56,116 nucleotides of DNA from an uncultured Pelagibacteraceae bacterium (GTDB lineage Bacteria > Pseudomonadota > Alphaproteobacteria > Pelagibacterales > Pelagibacteraceae). Positions 30,318-39,246 of this stretch are shown piece by piece. Made by a program: the position numbers and the translations under genes. Location of the stretch: NCBI GenBank assembly GCA_902573585.1, contig CACGKH010000005.1, positions 1 through 56,116 of the forward strand, given 5' to 3'. The notes beneath the pieces are model-generated. The model saw nothing but the letters and a program-made list of their open reading frames with translations, searched no databases and had not been told where the DNA came from. Numbering within the stretch: position 1 is the stretch's first letter; the number at the start of each line of letters is the position of its first letter.

Positions 30318-32064
30318 AAAAAATTTTTCAATTATATTAATTTTACTTCTTAGCTTAACAGCTAATGCTGAAGAACAACCAGTTGATATTTGGAATATTG
30401 AAAAAAAAAAAATAGAGGATAAATTACCTTCAGAAGAAACAGCTATTACGAATGAAACAAGTGAAAATAAAAAATCTGAATCAGATATTTATAGTTTGCA
30501 ATCTAAGAAAACTGTTGACTCTATAAAATTAGATAATTCTTTGAAGTCAAGTGAAATTAAAATCTACGGTCTATTTGATCCCAAAGATTATGATTTAGAT
30601 ATTAACATGTGGTCAAACTCTAATGGTGATCAATTAAAGAATATTTTTTCAAGATTAAATAAAATAAATTTATCAGAAGATGCAAATGAAATTATTAGAA
30701 TCGCCCTTTTAACTAATGCCTATTCTCCAGAAATAAATATTTCTGAAAAAGAATTTTTGAACTTAAGATCAGAATGGCTTATTAAAAATTCAGATTTAGA
30801 ATTAATCGAAGAATATTTGATTAAAAATCAAATAATTAATTTACATCCAAATCTCACAAAATATTTGCTTAATCATTATTTGTCAGAAGCAAAAATTGAA
30901 AAAGCTTGTGGAATACTCGCAAAGAATTTAGAGCCGATTGAGGATGAATATATATCTAAATTCAATATATATTGTCTGATTAAATCTGGAAAAAAAGAAG
31001 AAGCGCAACTTATTTTCGATTTAAAAAAAGAATTAGGATTTAATGACAGTTACTATGAGAAAAAAATAAGTTATCTATTGGGTTATACACCTAAAGTTGA
31101 TAATTTAATATCTGAAAAAACAGTTTTTGACTTTCATTTAGCCCATCAATCAAACTCTGATTTTGAATTTGAACCAAATAATAAAACAAAAAAAATAATC
31201 TGGAAATATCTCTCATCATACAATTTATTAACTTCTTTCAATCAAATTGAAATTTCAGAATTAGAGAAAATTTCAACAATAGAAAAAGCAACACATAATA
31301 AAAATTATCCAGAGAAAGATTTGTTTGAGATATATAAACGTTTTCAATTTAATATAAATCAGCTTTTAAATGCAGAAAATTCCTATAAATCTTTGTCAAA
31401 TATAGAAGCGAGAGCTTTAGTTTATCAAAAATCTTTACTTGTGTCTGAAACTATTGAAAAATTGAAGCTATTAAAATTATTGAAAAGTTTATTTAAAAAA
31501 GATGAGATCGATAGTGCATTTGATGTAGAGCTAAAAAAGTTCTTAGAAAAAATTAATCCAACAGATGTTCCTGATAATTTAACTAGCTTTTATTATACAA
31601 ATATAGAGATTATTGATAATAAAAAAAGTGATATAAAATTCAACAAAGACATATTACATCAATCTAAACTTATAAACTATTTTAATGGTGATTATTCAAA
31701 CACAAAGATAGAGAAAGAGGTAAATAATTTTTTGAAAAAAATTAAAAAAAACAAAAAGTATTTTTTTTCAAAAAAAGACCAAATTTTTTTAGAATCAATG
31801 AAATCTGATGGATTAAATATTTCAAAAAAATATGATGATTTATATGAGATTAATGACTCGGAAGTTCCTACAGATATTCAAGTAATGATAAATAATAATG
31901 AAAAAGGCCTTTCATTGTTAAGAATAGCTGAAGTTATTGGTCAAGATAAAATTGATAGAATCGATGAAGATACAATTTATTTTATCATAAGAACACTAAA
32001 CCAATTAAATATTGATTTAATTAGAAATAAAATATTATTAAAAGTTCTTCCTTTAAAAGTTTAA
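30292..32064 (+). CDS. Large exported protein of unknown function
   Basis: This 590-residue protein starts with a convincing signal peptide: MKILRLLNKKNF, a hydrophobic core, and a likely cleavage after TANA near residue 26. An acidic, Ser/Thr-rich, low-complexity stretch follows (about 30-80). The remainder looks alpha-helical and repeat-like, for example KIEKACGILAKNLEPIEDEYISK and IKSGKKEEAQLIF, which suggests TPR/Sel1-style helical repeats. The destination is probably periplasmic. It starts inside the small membrane gene and ends 23 bases before def. I recognise no family. Confidence 0.8.
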   Translation: MKILRLLNKKNFSIILILLLSLTANAEEQPVDIWNIEKKKIEDKLPSEETAITNETSENKKSESDIYSLQSKKTVDSIKLDNSLKSSEIKIYGLFDPKDYDLDINMWSNSNGDQLKNIFSRLNKINLSEDANEIIRIALLTNAYSPEINISEKEFLNLRSEWLIKNSDLELIEEYLIKNQIINLHPNLTKYLLNHYLSEAKIEKACGILAKNLEPIEDEYISKFNIYCLIKSGKKEEAQLIFDLKKELGFNDSYYEKKISYLLGYTPKVDNLISEKTVFDFHLAHQSNSDFEFEPNNKTKKIIWKYLSSYNLLTSFNQIEISELEKISTIEKATHNKNYPEKDLFEIYKRFQFNINQLLNAENSYKSLSNIEARALVYQKSLLVSETIEKLKLLKLLKSLFKKDEIDSAFDVELKKFLEKINPTDVPDNLTSFYYTNIEIIDNKKSDIKFNKDILHQSKLINYFNGDYSNTKIEKEVNNFLKKIKKNKKYFFSKKDQIFLESMKSDGLNISKKYDDLYEINDSEVPTDIQVMINNNEKGLSLLRIAEVIGQDKIDRIDEDTIYFIIRTLNQLNIDLIRNKILLKVLPLKV

Positions 32065-32087
32065 AAATTATATTAAAATAAACTTAA

Positions 32088-32606
32088 ATGTCTGTGAAAA
32101 CAATATTAACTGAACCAAATAAATTGCTTCGTCAGATTTCAAAGCCTGTTACCAAAGTTGGCAAAGAAGAACAGCTGCTTATGGATGATATGTTAGAAAC
32201 AATGTATTCAGCAAATGGAATAGGTCTTGCGGCTATACAAATAGGGGTGCCGAAAAGAATTATTGTAATGGATATAAGTAAAGATGAAAATAAAAAAGAA
32301 CCTAGGTATTTTGTAAATCCTTTGATTAAAAATAAAGACACTCTTAGATCAACATATGAAGAGGGATGTTTGTCAGTCCCCAACCAGTTTGCAGAAATTG
32401 ATAGACCAAGTAAATGTGAGGTTGAATATTTAGATTATTATGGAAATGAAAAAATTTTGAAAGCTGAGGGATTGCTTGCAACTTGTATTCAACATGAAAT
32501 GGATCATCTTGAGGGAATATTATTTATCGATTATTTATCAAAATTAAAAAAATCAATGATTATCAAAAAACTATCTAAAAATAAATCTACTAGGATAGTT
32601 GTGTGA
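32088..32606 (+). CDS. def: Peptide deformylase
   Basis: At 172 residues, this metalloenzyme removes the formyl group from nascent N-terminal methionine. The three signature motifs are present: NGIGLAAIQIG (motif 1), EEGCLSVP with the metal-binding cysteine (motif 2) and QHEMDHLEG with two metal-ligand histidines and the catalytic glutamate (motif 3). Order and length are normal. The fmt gene starts 3 bases downstream, pairing deformylation with formylation of initiator tRNA, a common operon. Confidence 0.97.
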   Translation: MSVKTILTEPNKLLRQISKPVTKVGKEEQLLMDDMLETMYSANGIGLAAIQIGVPKRIIVMDISKDENKKEPRYFVNPLIKNKDTLRSTYEEGCLSVPNQFAEIDRPSKCEVEYLDYYGNEKILKAEGLLATCIQHEMDHLEGILFIDYLSKLKKSMIIKKLSKNKSTRIVV

Positions 32607-32609
32607 TTA

Positions 32610-33542
32610 ATGGCTAAAAAAATTATATTTATGGGTACACCTTTTTTTGCGGTACCTATACTGAAATCACTATACCAAAACGGTTATCCAATATCTGTTG
32701 TTTATACCCAGCCTCCTCAAAAATCTCAACGTGGTCAAAAAATAAATAAATCACCAATTCAAGGTATTTCAGAAACATTAAACATAGACTTTAGGTCACC
32801 AGCAACTTTAAAAGATAATGAAGAAGAATATGAATTCATGAAAGAATTAAATGCAGATCTTGCAATCGTAGTTGCTTATGGACAGATAGTTCCAAAAAAA
32901 TTTTTGAATTTGACAAAAAAAGGTTTTATTAATATTCACGGATCTATACTTCCCAAATGGCGTGGGGCCGCACCAATTCAAAGATCAATTATGAACTTAG
33001 ATAATGAAGTAGGAATAAGTATCATGAAGTTAGTTGAAGAATTAGATAGTGGACCTATAAGCAGTATCTATAAAATTAAATTAAATCAAAATGAAAATGC
33101 GTTAGAGATTTCTGAAAAATTGTCACTTTTAGCTGCTCAAAAAATTTTAGATGATGTTGATAACATATTAGAAGATAAAGCAAAATTTATAGATCAAGAT
33201 CATTCAAAGGCATCTTATGCAAAAAAAATTGATAAATCTGAGGGTAGAATTAATTGGAATAATGATGCATCGAATATTTTGGGTAAAATTAATGGTTTGT
33301 TTCCAGTACCAGGTGCTTTTTTTAATTTTAATGGAGAGAGATATAAAATTTTGAAAGCAGAGATAGGAAATGGTCTAGGGAAGGTTGGTGAAGTATTAAC
33401 TGATAGACTAGAAATTGCTTGTGGAAATAATCAATCAGTCAAAATTCTTGAGATTCAAAGACAAGGAAAAAAAACACAAAAAATTGGTGAATTCATGCTT
33501 GGATCTCAAATTAAAAAAGGTTCATTATTATCAAATGACTAG
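32610..33542 (+). CDS. fmt: Methionyl-tRNA formyltransferase
   Basis: This 310-residue enzyme formylates Met-tRNA(fMet) using 10-formyl-THF. The formyltransferase domain shows IIFMGTPFFAVPIL at the N terminus, the catalytic INIHGSILPKWRGAAPIQRSI with Asn-His, and EELDSGPI. A C-terminal OB-like tRNA-binding domain follows (about 210-310). It lies between def and truA; its stop overlaps the truA start by 8 bases. Length and motifs are typical. Confidence 0.97.
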   Translation: MAKKIIFMGTPFFAVPILKSLYQNGYPISVVYTQPPQKSQRGQKINKSPIQGISETLNIDFRSPATLKDNEEEYEFMKELNADLAIVVAYGQIVPKKFLNLTKKGFINIHGSILPKWRGAAPIQRSIMNLDNEVGISIMKLVEELDSGPISSIYKIKLNQNENALEISEKLSLLAAQKILDDVDNILEDKAKFIDQDHSKASYAKKIDKSEGRINWNNDASNILGKINGLFPVPGAFFNFNGERYKILKAEIGNGLGKVGEVLTDRLEIACGNNQSVKILEIQRQGKKTQKIGEFMLGSQIKKGSLLSND

Positions 33543-34275
33543 ATACCAGATTCTTGTTGAGTATGTTGGAACTAATTTTAGAGGATGGCAGGTTCAAAAA
33601 AAGGGAAAAACTATCCAAGGATTGATTCAAGAAAAAATTTCCAAACTCTTAAAAGAAAATATTATTCTATTAGGGTCAGGTAGAACTGATGCTGGTGTAC
33701 ATGCAATTGAACAATCTGCCCATTTTGACTGCAAAATTGATATAAAACAGTCGGATAAATTTTTAAAATCTATAAACCATTTTTTAAACAATGATGGAAT
33801 TGCAATTTTAAAAATTAAAAAAAGAAATGATAATTTTCACGCGCGATTTTCGGCCAAGATGAGAATATATAAATATATAATTGATAATCGATTAAGCCCA
33901 CCTGTTTTACAAAAAAATAGGGGATGGCACATCATGAAAAAACTTGATTTAAAATTAATGAAAAAAGGTGCAAAAAAATTAATTGGAACCAAAGATTTTT
34001 CATCTTTTAGAGCTTCGAGCTGTAGAGCAAAAAGTCCTGTTAAAACTATGAAATTAGTAAAGATTAAATCTTCAAAAAATAAAATTATAATAGAATTTAG
34101 ATCTCAATCTTTTTTACAACAACAAGTTCGTTCAATGGTTGGTTGTTTAAAATATATAGGTGAAAAAAAATGGACATTAAAAAAGTTTGAGAGAGTAATA
34201 AGATTAAAAAAAAGAGTTTTATGTGCACCCCCAGCACCCCCAGAAGGTCTTTATTTAATGAGAGTTATTTATTAA
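33535..34275 (+). CDS. truA: tRNA pseudouridine synthase A
   Basis: It modifies U38-U40 in tRNA anticodon arms. The catalytic Asp is in GSGRTDAGVHA, and the C-terminal QQQVRSMVGCL segment is also typical. I place the start at the ATG at 33535 (MTRYQILVEYVG), giving 246 residues and an 8-base overlap with fmt; the longer open frame from 33415 would add 40 residues inside fmt with no homology. The 3' end overlaps the convergent SET-domain gene by 21 bases. Confidence 0.96.
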   Translation: MTRYQILVEYVGTNFRGWQVQKKGKTIQGLIQEKISKLLKENIILLGSGRTDAGVHAIEQSAHFDCKIDIKQSDKFLKSINHFLNNDGIAILKIKKRNDNFHARFSAKMRIYKYIIDNRLSPPVLQKNRGWHIMKKLDLKLMKKGAKKLIGTKDFSSFRASSCRAKSPVKTMKLVKIKSSKNKIIIEFRSQSFLQQQVRSMVGCLKYIGEKKWTLKKFERVIRLKKRVLCAPPAPPEGLYLMRVIY

Positions 34276-34746
34276 TTTTTTTTTGTTACTCATTGCAAAT
34301 TTTTTATTTATTCGCCACCTAGACTCTTCCCTTACTATAAATCCACAACAATTCTTAGCACCACATTTACATGGAAACTGTCTGTAGTCTTCGTCATAAC
34401 CAAAACCATAATCACAGGTAAATTCTTCACCTCTTTTAATATCTTTAATAGCTGTAATCCATATTTTTAAACCTTTACCATCATATTGTGAATTTGGATT
34501 GCAACTGTGATTTATTAATCCTGCTGTATTCCATGAAAAATCACCATCTAAAGTGTATCTTTTGTTCAAGGTGAATAGATATATTGGTTTACCATTGTCA
34601 TATTTGTCAGACTCATCTACTTGTTTGTTGGTAATAATTTTCCCTTTGTAATCTAAAATTTTTGTTCCTTTTTTTATGTCTTTAGCCGCATAAAGACCTC
34701 TGCCTTTATTATCAATTTTTGATCTTTTAATTCTGTATAATTTCAT
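34255..34746 (-). CDS. SET-domain protein (putative lysine methyltransferase)
   Basis: These 163 residues form a compact SET domain. It shows GRGLYAAKDIKKGTKILDYKG near the N terminus, the knot motif INHSCNPNSQY around residue 78, and GEEFTCDYGF with the catalytic tyrosine. The post-SET cysteine cluster CKCGAKNCCGF can bind zinc. SET proteins transfer methyl groups from SAM to protein lysines; bacterial targets are poorly known. It lies 30 bases downstream of the HDAC-like gene on the same strand, so they are probably cotranscribed. It overlaps truA at the 3' ends. Confidence 0.88.
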   Translation of the reverse strand: MKLYRIKRSKIDNKGRGLYAAKDIKKGTKILDYKGKIITNKQVDESDKYDNGKPIYLFTLNKRYTLDGDFSWNTAGLINHSCNPNSQYDGKGLKIWITAIKDIKRGEEFTCDYGFGYDEDYRQFPCKCGAKNCCGFIVREESRWRINKKFAMSNKKKLINNSH

Positions 34747-34776
34747 GCAGTTTGTTTATAGTGGATTAGATATTTT

Positions 34777-35706
34777 TCAATTGAATTCTATTAATGCATC
34801 AACATGTCTTTTGGAACTATCTCTAAGTGCTTGGAGATCATATCCACCCTCAAGGATTGAAACAACTTTACCATTACAAAATTTTTTAGAAGTTTCTAAT
34901 ATTCTTTTCGTAATATTGTAAAAATCTTCAGTTTCAAGTTTTAGCTGTGCAAGAGGATCTAGAATGTGACCATCAAATCCTGCACTAATAAGGATAAATT
35001 CGGGCTTAAATTTTTTTAATCTTTTTAATGCAAATTCAAAAGCATTTAAGTATTCCTCTGAATTTGTGCCAGCAGGTAGGGGTATATTAAAAATATTATT
35101 AAATTTCCCTTTTTCTTTCTCAGAACCTGTTCCTGGATAATAGGGGTATTGATGTGTTGATATAAATAAAACATTTTCATTTTCATAAAAAATATCTTGG
35201 GTTCCATTACCATGGTGAACATCAAAATCTATGATAGCAACTTTGCTATAATTATATCTATTTAATAAATATTTAGCACCAATCGCAATATTATTCAAAA
35301 TGCAGAAGCCTGCAGCTTTGTTTTGATTACAATGATGACCTGGTGGGCGTACTGAACAAAAGGCATTTTTAAATTCTTTATTTTGCACTCCATCTATAGC
35401 TGAAATAATTGATCCTGCTGCATCAAATGTTGCTTCCTTACTTCCTGGTGAGATAATAGTATCTCCATCAAGTGATGAAAAACCTTTTCTTGGAAAAGAA
35501 TTTTTTACTAAATTTATATAATCAATATCATGAGCGTCTTTGATGATATCTTCTGAAATTATTGATGGTTTTTTCCATATAATATTTTTGTTGTTCAATT
35601 TTTTAAAGTTTTCAATAATTACAGATACTCTGGCTATTTGCTCTGGGTGACCAGGTCCCGTATCATGATTTTGAAAAGTTTCAGAAGTTATTAGTCCAGT
35701 TTTCAC
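34777..35706 (-). CDS. Histone-deacetylase-family amidohydrolase
   Basis: At 309 residues, this belongs to the arginase/deacetylase superfamily. It shows RPPGHHCNQNKAAGFCILNN (tandem catalytic histidines), IIDFDVHHGNGTQ (zinc ligands Asp and His) and ILISAGFDGHILDPLAQL. The order of motifs matches class II HDAC, AcuC and acetylpolyamine amidohydrolases. Bacterial members remove acetyl groups from proteins, polyamines or other amines; the substrate here is not deducible. Its start overlaps the dapE stop by 4 bases, tying it to the lysine/DAP operon, and a SET-domain gene follows. Confidence 0.92.
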   Translation of the reverse strand: MKTGLITSETFQNHDTGPGHPEQIARVSVIIENFKKLNNKNIIWKKPSIISEDIIKDAHDIDYINLVKNSFPRKGFSSLDGDTIISPGSKEATFDAAGSIISAIDGVQNKEFKNAFCSVRPPGHHCNQNKAAGFCILNNIAIGAKYLLNRYNYSKVAIIDFDVHHGNGTQDIFYENENVLFISTHQYPYYPGTGSEKEKGKFNNIFNIPLPAGTNSEEYLNAFEFALKRLKKFKPEFILISAGFDGHILDPLAQLKLETEDFYNITKRILETSKKFCNGKVVSILEGGYDLQALRDSSKRHVDALIEFN

Positions 35707-36860
35707 TTAAAATAATCTTGTAAAATATTCTGGTAAATCTTTTTTAAATTCTTTAAATCTTTCAAAGATACAGCCTCATCAATTTTATGCATAGTTTTTC
35801 CTACTAGTCCGAATTCTAAACATGGAGATATATTTCTTATAAATCTAGCATCAGAAGTTCCTCCAGTTGTAGAAAATTTTGGTGTTATTTTTGTAATTTT
35901 TTTTATGATATTTTTTATCATTAAAGTAGTGTTGTTAGGTTTTGTTAAAAAAGCCTCTCCTGAAACCCTGTATTCTATTTTGAATTTTGATTTATTCTTT
36001 TTACTTATTCTTTGAAAAATTTTATTTAGTTTTTTTTTAATAGAGCCCGAAGTATGTTTATTGTTGAATCTAATATTAAAAGTAGCTTCAGCCGTTGCTG
36101 GAATCACATTGTCAGCACTATTATCTATATTTATTCTTGTTATTTCTAAGTTTGTTGGTTGGAAATTTTTTGTTCCTTTATCAAATTTAATATTTTTTAT
36201 TTCATTTAAAATATTAACAATGGTTGTTGAAGGATTATTTGCTCTTTGAGGATAAGCAACATGTCCCTGAATACCGTTTATGATAAGTTTTCCAGTTAAG
36301 CTACCTCTTCTACCTATTTTAATCATTTCACCTAATTTATTTGGATTTGTCGGTTCTCCAACTAGACAAAAATTAATTTTTTCTTTTTTCTTTTTAAGAT
36401 AATTGACAACTTTTTTTGTTCCATTAATTGCATCACCTTCTTCATCACCTGTAATTAAAAAGCTAATTGATCCATTAAAATTACTATTTTTGATTAAAAA
36501 ACTACTTACAGCTGAAACAAAAGCGGCAATAGAACTTTTCATATCATTAGCACCTCTACCGATTAAATGACCTTTTTTAATAGACGGTTTAAAAGGATTA
36601 ATGGTCCAATCATTTAGATTGCCCGGAGGAACAACGTCCAAATGACCTGCATAACAAAAATTTGGACTTTTATTTCCTATTCTCGCATATAGATTTTTAA
36701 CAGGTTTAAAATTTTTTTCTTTAAATATAATTATGTTTGTTTTAAAGCCTAATTTTTTAAGTTTTTTTTCTAAAAACCTCATAACACCAGCGTCAATTGG
36801 AGTTATAGATGGAAATTTAATTAGCTCCTTAGCTAATTTTACTTCATTTAAAATTGTCAT
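35703..36860 (-). CDS. dapE: Succinyl-diaminopimelate desuccinylase
   Basis: This 385-residue M20-family metallohydrolase releases LL-diaminopimelate and succinate. Zinc-site motifs YAGHLDVVPPG and GANDMKSSIAAF, the catalytic glutamates in ITGDEEGDAING, and the late SDARFIRN segment are all present, with an inserted dimerisation domain between. It acts directly after DapD (dapC not seen here). dapD lies 5 bases upstream, and the HDAC-like gene begins in its stop. Length is typical. Confidence 0.95.
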   Translation of the reverse strand: MTILNEVKLAKELIKFPSITPIDAGVMRFLEKKLKKLGFKTNIIIFKEKNFKPVKNLYARIGNKSPNFCYAGHLDVVPPGNLNDWTINPFKPSIKKGHLIGRGANDMKSSIAAFVSAVSSFLIKNSNFNGSISFLITGDEEGDAINGTKKVVNYLKKKKEKINFCLVGEPTNPNKLGEMIKIGRRGSLTGKLIINGIQGHVAYPQRANNPSTTIVNILNEIKNIKFDKGTKNFQPTNLEITRINIDNSADNVIPATAEATFNIRFNNKHTSGSIKKKLNKIFQRISKKNKSKFKIEYRVSGEAFLTKPNNTTLMIKNIIKKITKITPKFSTTGGTSDARFIRNISPCLEFGLVGKTMHKIDEAVSLKDLKNLKKIYQNILQDYFK

Positions 36861-36865
36861 TAGCT

Positions 36866-37696
36866 TTATTCTCTCAAAAGATCGTTAACAGAAGTTTTTG
36901 ATCTTGTCTTTTCATCAACTTGTTTAATTATTACTGCACAATATAAAGATGGTAAGGATGAGTTATTTTTGTCTGGAAGCGAACCAGGAACTACAACAGA
37001 ATATGGTGGAATTTTACCATATGTTATTTCACCAGTTTTTCGGTCTACAATTTTAGTTGATTGGCCGATATACATACCCATACTTAAAACTGAACCTTCA
37101 CCTACTATTACTCCCTCTACTACTTCCGACATTGCTCCTAAAAAAACATTATCTTCTATAATTGTTGGAAGTGCTTGCGCAGGCTCTAAAACACCACCAA
37201 CACCACTTCCTGCAGAGATATGACAATTTTTTCCTATCTGACAACAACTGCCTGCTCTAGCAAAAGTATCTATCATTGTTCCTTCATCAATATACGCACC
37301 TATATTTACGTAGCATGGCATTAGAACAGCATTTTTCCCAACGAAAGAACCTTTTCTTACAGGTGAGTTTGGAACCATTCTGAAACCAGCTTTTTCGTGA
37401 TCTTCTTTAGACCATCCAGCAGTTTTACCTTTTAATAAATGAGACTTGTCATACCAACTACTATAAGGTCCGTTCAAATTTTCCATTGGATAAATTCTAA
37501 AACTTAACATAATTGCTTTTTTTAAATACTGTTGTGTTATCCATTCACCATCAATTTTTTCGGCAACTCTTGATTTACCACTATCTAAATCAGCAATTAC
37601 TTGATCTATTGCATCTTTAAGTGTTTGATCAGAATTTTGATTTACTTGATCTTTATTTTTCCAAGCTTCATTAATAATACTTTCTAAATTACTCAT
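36866..37696 (-). CDS. dapD: Tetrahydrodipicolinate N-succinyltransferase
   Basis: These 276 residues combine an N-terminal helical domain (about 1-100) and a left-handed beta-helix of hexapeptide repeats (KNAVLMPCYVNIGAYIDEG, IGKNCHISAGSGVGGVLEP, VIVGEGSVLSMGMYIGQ). The enzyme uses succinyl-CoA in the diaminopimelate/lysine pathway. The sequence around MIDTFARAGSCCQIG is the conserved core. It is followed 5 bases later by dapE, the next-but-one step, and preceded by the HAD phosphatase gene. No anomalies seen. Confidence 0.96.
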   Translation of the reverse strand: MSNLESIINEAWKNKDQVNQNSDQTLKDAIDQVIADLDSGKSRVAEKIDGEWITQQYLKKAIMLSFRIYPMENLNGPYSSWYDKSHLLKGKTAGWSKEDHEKAGFRMVPNSPVRKGSFVGKNAVLMPCYVNIGAYIDEGTMIDTFARAGSCCQIGKNCHISAGSGVGGVLEPAQALPTIIEDNVFLGAMSEVVEGVIVGEGSVLSMGMYIGQSTKIVDRKTGEITYGKIPPYSVVVPGSLPDKNNSSLPSLYCAVIIKQVDEKTRSKTSVNDLLRE

Positions 37697-37707
37697 AATT
37701 TTTTGAT

Positions 37708-38379
37708 TTATTTGTTTCTTAATATATTAATTTTTTGAAGAAAAGAAGGCAAGTTATTAATCTTATAATCAATGTATGGTTTGTTAGCATCTTTTTTTGC
37801 AAAAGCCTCATCATTTTCAAGCCAACAAGTTTTCATTCCTAAATTTTTAGCCTGCTCAAGATTGTGAGCAATATCTTCAATTAAAATAGATTGTTTTGGT
37901 TCTAATTTAAATTTTTCTATAAGTTTTTTGTAAGGATCTAAATGAGGTTTTGGTACAAAATTTCCATCGGTTATATCAAATGCTCCGTCAAACAAATCAT
38001 CAATACCCAGCTGATTAGTAACATTTTTAATATGTTCATGAGAGCCATTAGAAAAAATGTATTTTTTTTCTTTAATCTTAATTAGTTCTTCTCTTAAAAG
38101 CTTATCCTTCGGCAGCCAAGAAATATCAATATCATGAACAAATTTTAAAAATTCATTAGGGTCAACATTTTTCTTTTTCATTAATCCTGATAATGTTGTT
38201 CCGTATTCATAAAAATATTCTTTTTGAATTCTTTTTGCCTCAATTAGATCGACATTAAATTTTTCTGAAATGAATGACGACATTTTCTTATCTACTTCTG
38301 AGAAAACTTTAGTTTGTCCACTATAAAGAGTGTTATCGAGATCAAATATCCAATATTTTATTTCTGTTAATTCTTTCAT
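37708..38379 (-). CDS. HAD-superfamily hydrolase, pyrimidine 5'-nucleotidase type
   Basis: This 223-residue HAD phosphatase has motif I WIFDLDNTLYSG (nucleophile Asp at about 14), motif II IFSNGS, motif III with KPHLDPYKKLIEKF, and motif IV ILIEDIAHNLEQAK. The DLDNTLY motif and length match the SDT1/pyrimidine 5'-nucleotidase branch. The true substrate is uncertain; many HADs are promiscuous. It starts immediately after the argB stop and lies 11 bases before dapD, so it is embedded in an arginine/lysine biosynthetic operon. Confidence 0.85.
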   Translation of the reverse strand: MKELTEIKYWIFDLDNTLYSGQTKVFSEVDKKMSSFISEKFNVDLIEAKRIQKEYFYEYGTTLSGLMKKKNVDPNEFLKFVHDIDISWLPKDKLLREELIKIKEKKYIFSNGSHEHIKNVTNQLGIDDLFDGAFDITDGNFVPKPHLDPYKKLIEKFKLEPKQSILIEDIAHNLEQAKNLGMKTCWLENDEAFAKKDANKPYIDYKINNLPSFLQKINILRNK

Positions 38380-39246
38380 TTATTCTCGAATTAAGGTTCC
38401 AGATCCAGCATTAGAAAGTAATTCAAATAAAATTGAGTGCTTTATGCGTCCATCTATTATACAAACTCCCTTAACACCATTTTTTGCAACATCTAGGCAG
38501 TTTTTTATTTTAGGTATCATTCCACCGTTTATAATTTCTTTTTTAATCAAAACATTCACTTTTTCAGTGTTGATTTCAGTTATTAAATTTTTTTTGTCAT
38601 CCAATACACCTTGAACATCACTCATAATAATCAGTCTTCTAGCGTTGAGTTTTTTAGCAATAGCGCCTGCAGCTGTGTCGGCGTTTACATTGTACACTTG
38701 ATTATTTTTATCTAATCCTAATGGAGCTATCACAGGAACTTTTTTTTCATCAACAATCTGTTCAATAATTGACAAATTTATTTCTGTAGGGGTACCGACA
38801 AAACCAAGTTCCTTTTTTTCTTGTTTAACCATTAGAATATTGTTTTGTTTATTAGTAATACTCTGACTATCACATTTATTTTTTTTTAATGATTCTGCAA
38901 TTTCTTTATTAAAATTATTTAAAACTTCCTCAACAATACTTATGGATTTTTTATCAGTAACTCTTAATCCGTTAATAAAATCACTTTTTATTCCATTTTC
39001 ATTCAATTTATTAGAAATTCTTTTTCCACCACCATGAATTACAATTGGAATAAAACCTAATTTAATCAGAATCGAAATATCATTAATAAAATTATTAAAT
39101 AAGTTTTTGTTCACTAAAACACTTCCCCCACATTTAACAACTATGTATTCATCGTTATACTTATCAAGATATTTTTTTACCTCTTCATATGATGGACCAT
39201 TTGGTGGCAGAATTTTCTTAATTTCTTCCTCGGTAATCTTGAGCAT
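38380..39246 (-). CDS. argB: Acetylglutamate kinase
   Basis: At 288 residues, the enzyme phosphorylates N-acetylglutamate in arginine biosynthesis. It shows VVKCGGSVLVN near residue 37, VIHGGGKRIS, the FINGLRVTD segment that binds substrate, and NVNADTAAGAIAKKL; IIMSDVQGVLDD follows. Its ATG shares one base with the yidC stop (TAATG), so translation is coupled. In many alphaproteobacteria engB lies between yidC and argB; it is absent here. Length is normal. Confidence 0.96.
   Translation of the reverse strand: MLKITEEEIKKILPPNGPSYEEVKKYLDKYNDEYIVVKCGGSVLVNKNLFNNFINDISILIKLGFIPIVIHGGGKRISNKLNENGIKSDFINGLRVTDKKSISIVEEVLNNFNKEIAESLKKNKCDSQSITNKQNNILMVKQEKKELGFVGTPTEINLSIIEQIVDEKKVPVIAPLGLDKNNQVYNVNADTAAGAIAKKLNARRLIIMSDVQGVLDDKKNLITEINTEKVNVLIKKEIINGGMIPKIKNCLDVAKNGVKGVCIIDGRIKHSILFELLSNAGSGTLIRE

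Noticed and set aside
33415-33534. Longer start for truA
   Set aside because: The extra 40 residues lie within fmt and have no family counterpart; the ATG at 33535 fits TruA.
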